Below, one piece after another: positions 59,902-64,000 of a DNA stretch of 64,000 bases; position 1 is the first letter of the stretch; each line of letters starts with the position of its first letter. The notes beneath the pieces are model-generated. The model worked only from the letters and a program-made list of their open reading frames with translations. It did no database searches and was not told the DNA's origin. Source of the stretch: Terfezia claveryi (lineage: Eukaryota > Ascomycota > Pezizomycetes > Pezizales > Pezizaceae); NCBI GenBank assembly GCA_015179025.1, contig WHUX01000109.1:1-64000 (forward strand), in the 5' to 3' direction. Both the position numbers and the translations under genes were made by a program.

Positions 59902-61601
59902 ATGTTCAACTGCAAGTCTTTGTTGTCCTTCGTCCTTCTCGCCACCGTTGTCGCTGCCCAGCAGGCTGGTACCCTCACTGCGGAAGTTCACCCCAAGTTG
60001 AGCTGGTCTAAGTGTACCGGTACTGGTACCAGTGCTTCTTGCACTACCCAAGCTGCTTCCATTGTGCTCGACTCGAACTGGCGTTGGCTCCACACCACCT
60101 CTGGCAGCACCAACTGCTATACCGGTAACAAATGGGATACCACTATTTGCCCCGATGGAGCGACTTGCGCTCAAAACTGCGCTTTGGATGGTGCTGACTA
60201 CTCTGGAACTTATGGGATCACCACCTCGAGCAACGCCCTCACCCTCAAGTACGTCACTGTAGGACCATACTCCACCAATATTGGTTCCCGTGTCTACCTC
60301 ATGGACACCTCCGACTCCGGGTATGAGATGTTCAAGCCAAACAACAAGGAGTTCACTTTCGATGTCGATGTTTCCAACCTTCCTTGTGGTCTGAACGGTG
60401 CTTTGTACTTCGCTGAGATGCCTTCCGATGGTGGTCTCTCCAAGTATCCCACCAACAAGGCTGGTGCTAAGTATGGTACTGGTTACTGTGATGCTCAGTG
60501 CCCACATGACATCAAGTTCATCAACGGCGAGGTAAGCCAATATCAAGCTCACTTATTCTTGTTACATTGAAGAATTCATAAGCTGAAGTTTCTTTTTACT
60601 AGGCAAACGTTGTTGGATGGACCCCATCTGCCACCGACCCCAACGCCGGTAGCGGAAACTATGGTACTTGCTGCGCTGAGATGGATATCTGGGAAGCAAA
60701 CTCCATGTCCAGTGCCTACACTCCTCACACTTGCTCCGTCAAGGGCCAGACCCGTTGCTCGGGTACCGCCTGCGGTGACGGTACTGACAGGTACTCCGGT
60801 TATTGTGACAAGGACGGGTGTGACTTCAACTCCTACCGCATGGGTAACACTACCTTCTATGGTTCCGGCAAGACCATCAACACCACCCAGAAGATGACCG
60901 TTGTCACCCAATTCATCACCGCTGATGGCACCGACACCGGCACCCTCCGAGAGATCCGCCGTCTCTATGTCCAGAATGGCAAGGTCATCAAGAACTCCAT
61001 GTCCAACATTTCTGGACTCCCCGCTGCCAACTCCCTCACCGACGCTTCCTGTTCTGCCCAGAAGACCCTCTTCAAAGACACTAACTCCTTCCAGACCCTC
61101 GGCGGCATGGCTGGTATTGGTGCTGCTCAATCACGCGGTATGGCCTTGGTCATGTCTCTCTGGGGTGACCATGCCGCTAACATGGTGTGGCTGGACTCTG
61201 CTTACCCACTTGACGCCGCTGTGACCGACCCTGGTGCCTCGCGCGGTGAGTGTAGCCGTGATGGTGGTGTTCCACGTGACCTCATTGCCAACTCCCCAGG
61301 CGCTTCCGTCACTTTCTCTAACATCAAGTTCGGTACCATCGGCTCCACCTACTCTGGCAGCCCTGCTAGTGGCTCCAGCACCAATACCCCTACTGCCTCT
61401 ACCAGCACCACCGCTGCCCCAGCTCCCACTAGCACTGATCCCTACGGACAGTGCATTCCAACTGCCCCAGCTTCCAATGGCGCTGGCACTGGCTCTGTTC
61501 TCTACGGACAGTGCGGTGGTATCGGCTGGACTGGCCCAACCACTTGCGCTTCAGGAACTTGCCAGGTCAGCAACCCATACTACAGCCAGTGCCTCCCATA
61601 A
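59902..61601 (+). CDS. cbh1: Secreted cellobiohydrolase, GH7 with CBM1 (two exons)
   Basis: Exon 1 is 59902-60531 (210 codons) and exon 2 60603-61601; the product is 542 aa. A signal peptide (about residues 1-19, [19 protein letters not shown]) leads to the mature start [16 protein letters not shown], typical of GH7. The catalytic domain is about 20-460; the motif EMDIWEANS places the nucleophile at E236, D238 and the acid/base at E241. Length and loops ([28 protein letters not shown]) fit a cellobiohydrolase rather than an endoglucanase. A Ser/Thr/Pro/Ala linker (about 461-508) precedes a C-terminal CBM1 (about 509-542, [11 protein letters not shown]...NPYYSQCLP). It releases cellobiose from the reducing ends of cellulose chains outside the cell. 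The ATG chosen is the one that gives the signal peptide; earlier in-frame codons are in the leader. No lesions; GC-richer than the repeat block. Confidence 0.97.
60532..60602 (+). other. Spliceosomal intron of the GH7 gene (71 bp)
   Basis: 5' site GAG|GTAAGC and 3' site TTTTTACTAG|GCA; phase 0, splitting FINGE and ANVVGW, a continuous and conserved GH7 stretch. Reading through would give stops. A polypyrimidine stretch lies just before the AG. Confidence 0.95.
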
Positions 61602-64000
61602 ACGACGAAATGGGGAGTGCAAATAAACATAGGATGATTCGTTAGTGTACTTTGTTGTTCTCGGTTTCCAATGTCAATTCAACGCACGGAGTCCTCTTTT
61701 GCAGGTTGAGAGGGGCCTTCAAGCCCGATAACATGGGGGTTACATGTAATAACTACATGCCTGCCGAAATATTGAATTTTCTAGGGATATTGTGAGGAAT
61801 ATTAGTTTGGATATGGTTTGACTATATGGATGTATGTTGTGGTTATTTTTGGACGATTTCCTTATTTTCTACATGTACGATGAAACGGCGGATTATGATG
61901 CTGTGAACTACTACTATCTTTGTTTGTTTAGAAGTGTATAAATATATGGATTGTGATGGATGTCACATTACTTTTGACTGGTTCCTACCAATCCTGGTCC
62001 TAAGTAATGGCAATACCCCGCTGTTCCACAGTGTGATGGATGTTCTCCTAAACTTTTGTTCATGTCTCGATGCGCAGCAGCGTGTGCTGATTCCCCACTA
62101 TATTCCCCACAACATCCCACGTGCGAATCACTTTGCGACTGGGTTACACTCACCACGTGCAAGCATGGATCTTCCCCTCCACATCCCTGCAGAATGTTAT
62201 TTGAAACATGATACTGTTTGGAGTATATGTTAACCCAGTTGAATGTGGAGACTGTCTTTGGCATTACAGGAACATCGCTTGAACTAGGTACCCAACGGAA
62301 CGTTTTAATAACCTCAGTGCGGTTATTCAGCAATGCGAAGCAAAATGTGGAAGGTGCACGCAATGTGCCAACCAGACTAGCACGCAAAGGCATTAATACC
62401 CTGTTTATTTGGGTATGGGTTAACCAGCTGCAGCCAAGAGCGGATGCCCAGGGTTGTCTGCGGTCCCCTGCCGTCGGCTGATATGCGGGTAATGACCCCG
62501 GTGATGTAATTGTTTCACGACAGCGATAATTACGCGAGGCAAAGGGCCTTATCCGGAATCCCTCGTAGTCTCGTGTCTAAATGAAGCTGACCCCACTAAG
62601 ACTGAAACTTGCACAGAATGCTGGTAGGATTTTATTGGCACAGGAACCTTGTTCAGTAATCACCTTCAGCTGTAGACTTGTGCAATGCACGTCTACAGAC
62701 AGTGATAAGACTATGCAAGCCCAATTTTCCAGTGAGGTACGTGTGATAAAATCTCGTACAAGATTCTAAACATATATCTCAACGAGAGGGGAAAATGTAA
62801 GATTACGAGGTTATGTACCTGAGGAATCGTGAAGAGAATTGCGTGTGTATATTCAAAATAGCAGAGTTATCTTAGGTATCGCTATAGTCTTATTGCTACG
62901 GTCCTAGTACTCTAAAGAAATTCCTCCTTCTACATTTCCAGCTCTTATATTCTTCTTTCCCTAATTGAGACCGGCCTCTTTGGGATCCCTGCTCTTACCC
63001 TTGTTTCTACCGCAGAATTCAAACTGTCCTATTCTAGCTAGTGATCATGGGCCGAGAGTAATTCCAACAGAAAACAACAATACAAGAACTTCGCTGATGT
63101 AGGATTAATCGTAAGAATTGTGGCTTTGAGCCTTGAATATCGTTGAAATAGAAACCACTAGAAATACTGGTCAGAGTATATATACCATCGTCCATATTTT
63201 TCACTCAGATAATGACAAAGGCGTAGTCTGGCGAAATGACTTGCGTTGTGGTTCCAGGAATCGGAATTGCGCCGTGGTTCGAATCCCATTCTATGCAGAG
63301 ACTGCATCTCGTTAATGTTTATTACTGTAGTCTAATTAGCCTGCATTCTTAGGCTTGGGAGGCTGGACTCGCTTCTTGTCCCGAAAGGGGAGGCTTCGGG
63401 ACCTTAGTAGGTCAGACTTTTTTGAAAGAAAGTCTGCATGGCACTCCATACACCTGAATTTATTAGGCAACGATGACTTCTTGGCGTACTACCGACGTGC
63501 GGGTACATCCCCATCCGACTCGGAGTCTACACTACCTACTCGGCGAGCTCATGAATATGGTAAAGAGCCAAGAATCCCCTGTCTGCACTGAGTACTCTGT
63601 ACCAAATCAGTCGGGAACGTAGCTAGCATATCTTCTGTATGGCAATGCATAATAGTAGTCTGGTTAAATAGCTATCATTGCATTGTACGCTCATTTACCA
63701 GAAACACGAGGTGGGAGGTTTTCGATCTTATCTGATTCTTTCACATATCGTAGATGAGAAAACAACTTTAGCATGGATCAGCAAGTCGGAATCTCTGTGC
63801 CAGGGCGCCAAAGGTACATGGAAGAATCAGATAAGATCTAACAATCTATATTACCATTAGCAGATTTTAATAACCATCGTCAGCGGATTATCACAAATGG
63901 TCAAATATACATTATCATCATTGAAAAGCTTTGAAAGCCAGTCGCTAGAGTAATATATGCGCTTCAACACCATGCTCATTCCACCGATCCAATTTTCTTC
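61602..64000. other. Downstream intergenic DNA, no supported gene
   Basis: AATAAA just after the stop (61622-61627) is a possible poly(A) signal for the GH7 gene. The rest holds only short frames without domains (for example 61934-62233, 62218-62481, 63355-63591). A GTGGTTCGAATCCC stretch near 63274 resembles a tRNA B box but no tRNA fold can be drawn. Two small hairpins (TCCCGAA/TTCGGGA near 63378 and CAGACTTT/AAAGTCTG near 63414) and one longer inverted repeat are present. Confidence 0.6.
63724..63838. repeat. 17-bp perfect inverted repeat with 81-bp loop
   Basis: GATCTTATCTGATTCTT at 63724-63740 is exactly reverse-complementary to 63822-63838. The loop shows no coding potential. It could be a small hairpin RNA source, a miniature element or chance; no flanking duplication is evident. 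Confidence 0.6.

Noticed and set aside
63241..63305. tRNA-like B box GGTTCGAATCC
   Set aside because: The T stem does not pair properly, and no A box, anticodon arm or acceptor stem can be built. At most an old tRNA/SINE fragment.
63355..63440. Possible degenerate solo LTR of the B/E family (TCCCGAA...TTCGGGA hairpin then ACCTTAGTAG)
   Set aside because: Only the hairpin layout resembles the LTR; no extended match before or after it.

Overview
The window looks like a chromosome segment of a filamentous ascomycete (Pezizomycotina). It has dense Ty3/gypsy LTR retrotransposons, many nonsense mutations that are all C:G to T:A transitions (RIP-like), and one intact single-intron secreted GH7 cellobiohydrolase with a fungal CBM1. 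The species cannot be told from the sequence. About 87% of the window (1-55822) is repeats; the only convincing host gene is at 59902-61601.

The repeat block is a nested stack that can be resolved with LTR ends and 5-bp target-site duplications (TSDs). Element A (777-46431, TSD GGTGT) is an old, heavily mutated chromodomain gypsy. Element B (975-7230, TSD ATAGC) sits in A's 5' LTR. A 2.5-kb palindromic foldback element F (9917-12454) sits in A's reverse transcriptase. Element C (14888-45704, TSD GGTAT) sits in A's chromodomain. Element D1 (21271-45404, TSD AATAG) sits in C's 3' LTR. Element D2 (26634-41805, TSD CGCAA), same family, sits in D1's pol. Element E (26670-32876, TSD TAATT) sits in D2's 5' LTR. 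A third D copy, D3 (46916-55822, TSD GTTTT), lies alone downstream. All LTR elements point to the + strand and all carry chromodomains, which fits preference for existing heterochromatin. Mutation load falls from the outer (A) to the inner (E) elements, as the nesting order predicts. E keeps a 1232-codon pol frame.

The D family (about 8.9 kb) is the most unusual content. A roughly 200-aa antisense ORF starts 1 bp from the gag ATG in all three copies. About 350-400 residues between RNase H and integrase carry several zinc-finger-like motifs, including two CCHC knuckles. The retropepsin active site is non-canonical in every copy.

After 55823 the sequence becomes AT-rich, then normal single-copy. 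The cellobiohydrolase gene has a signal peptide, GH7 domain, linker and CBM1, with a TATA box, CT-rich leader and one GGCTAAA (XlnR/Xyr1-type) motif upstream. About 2.4 kb of downstream sequence holds no gene I can support.
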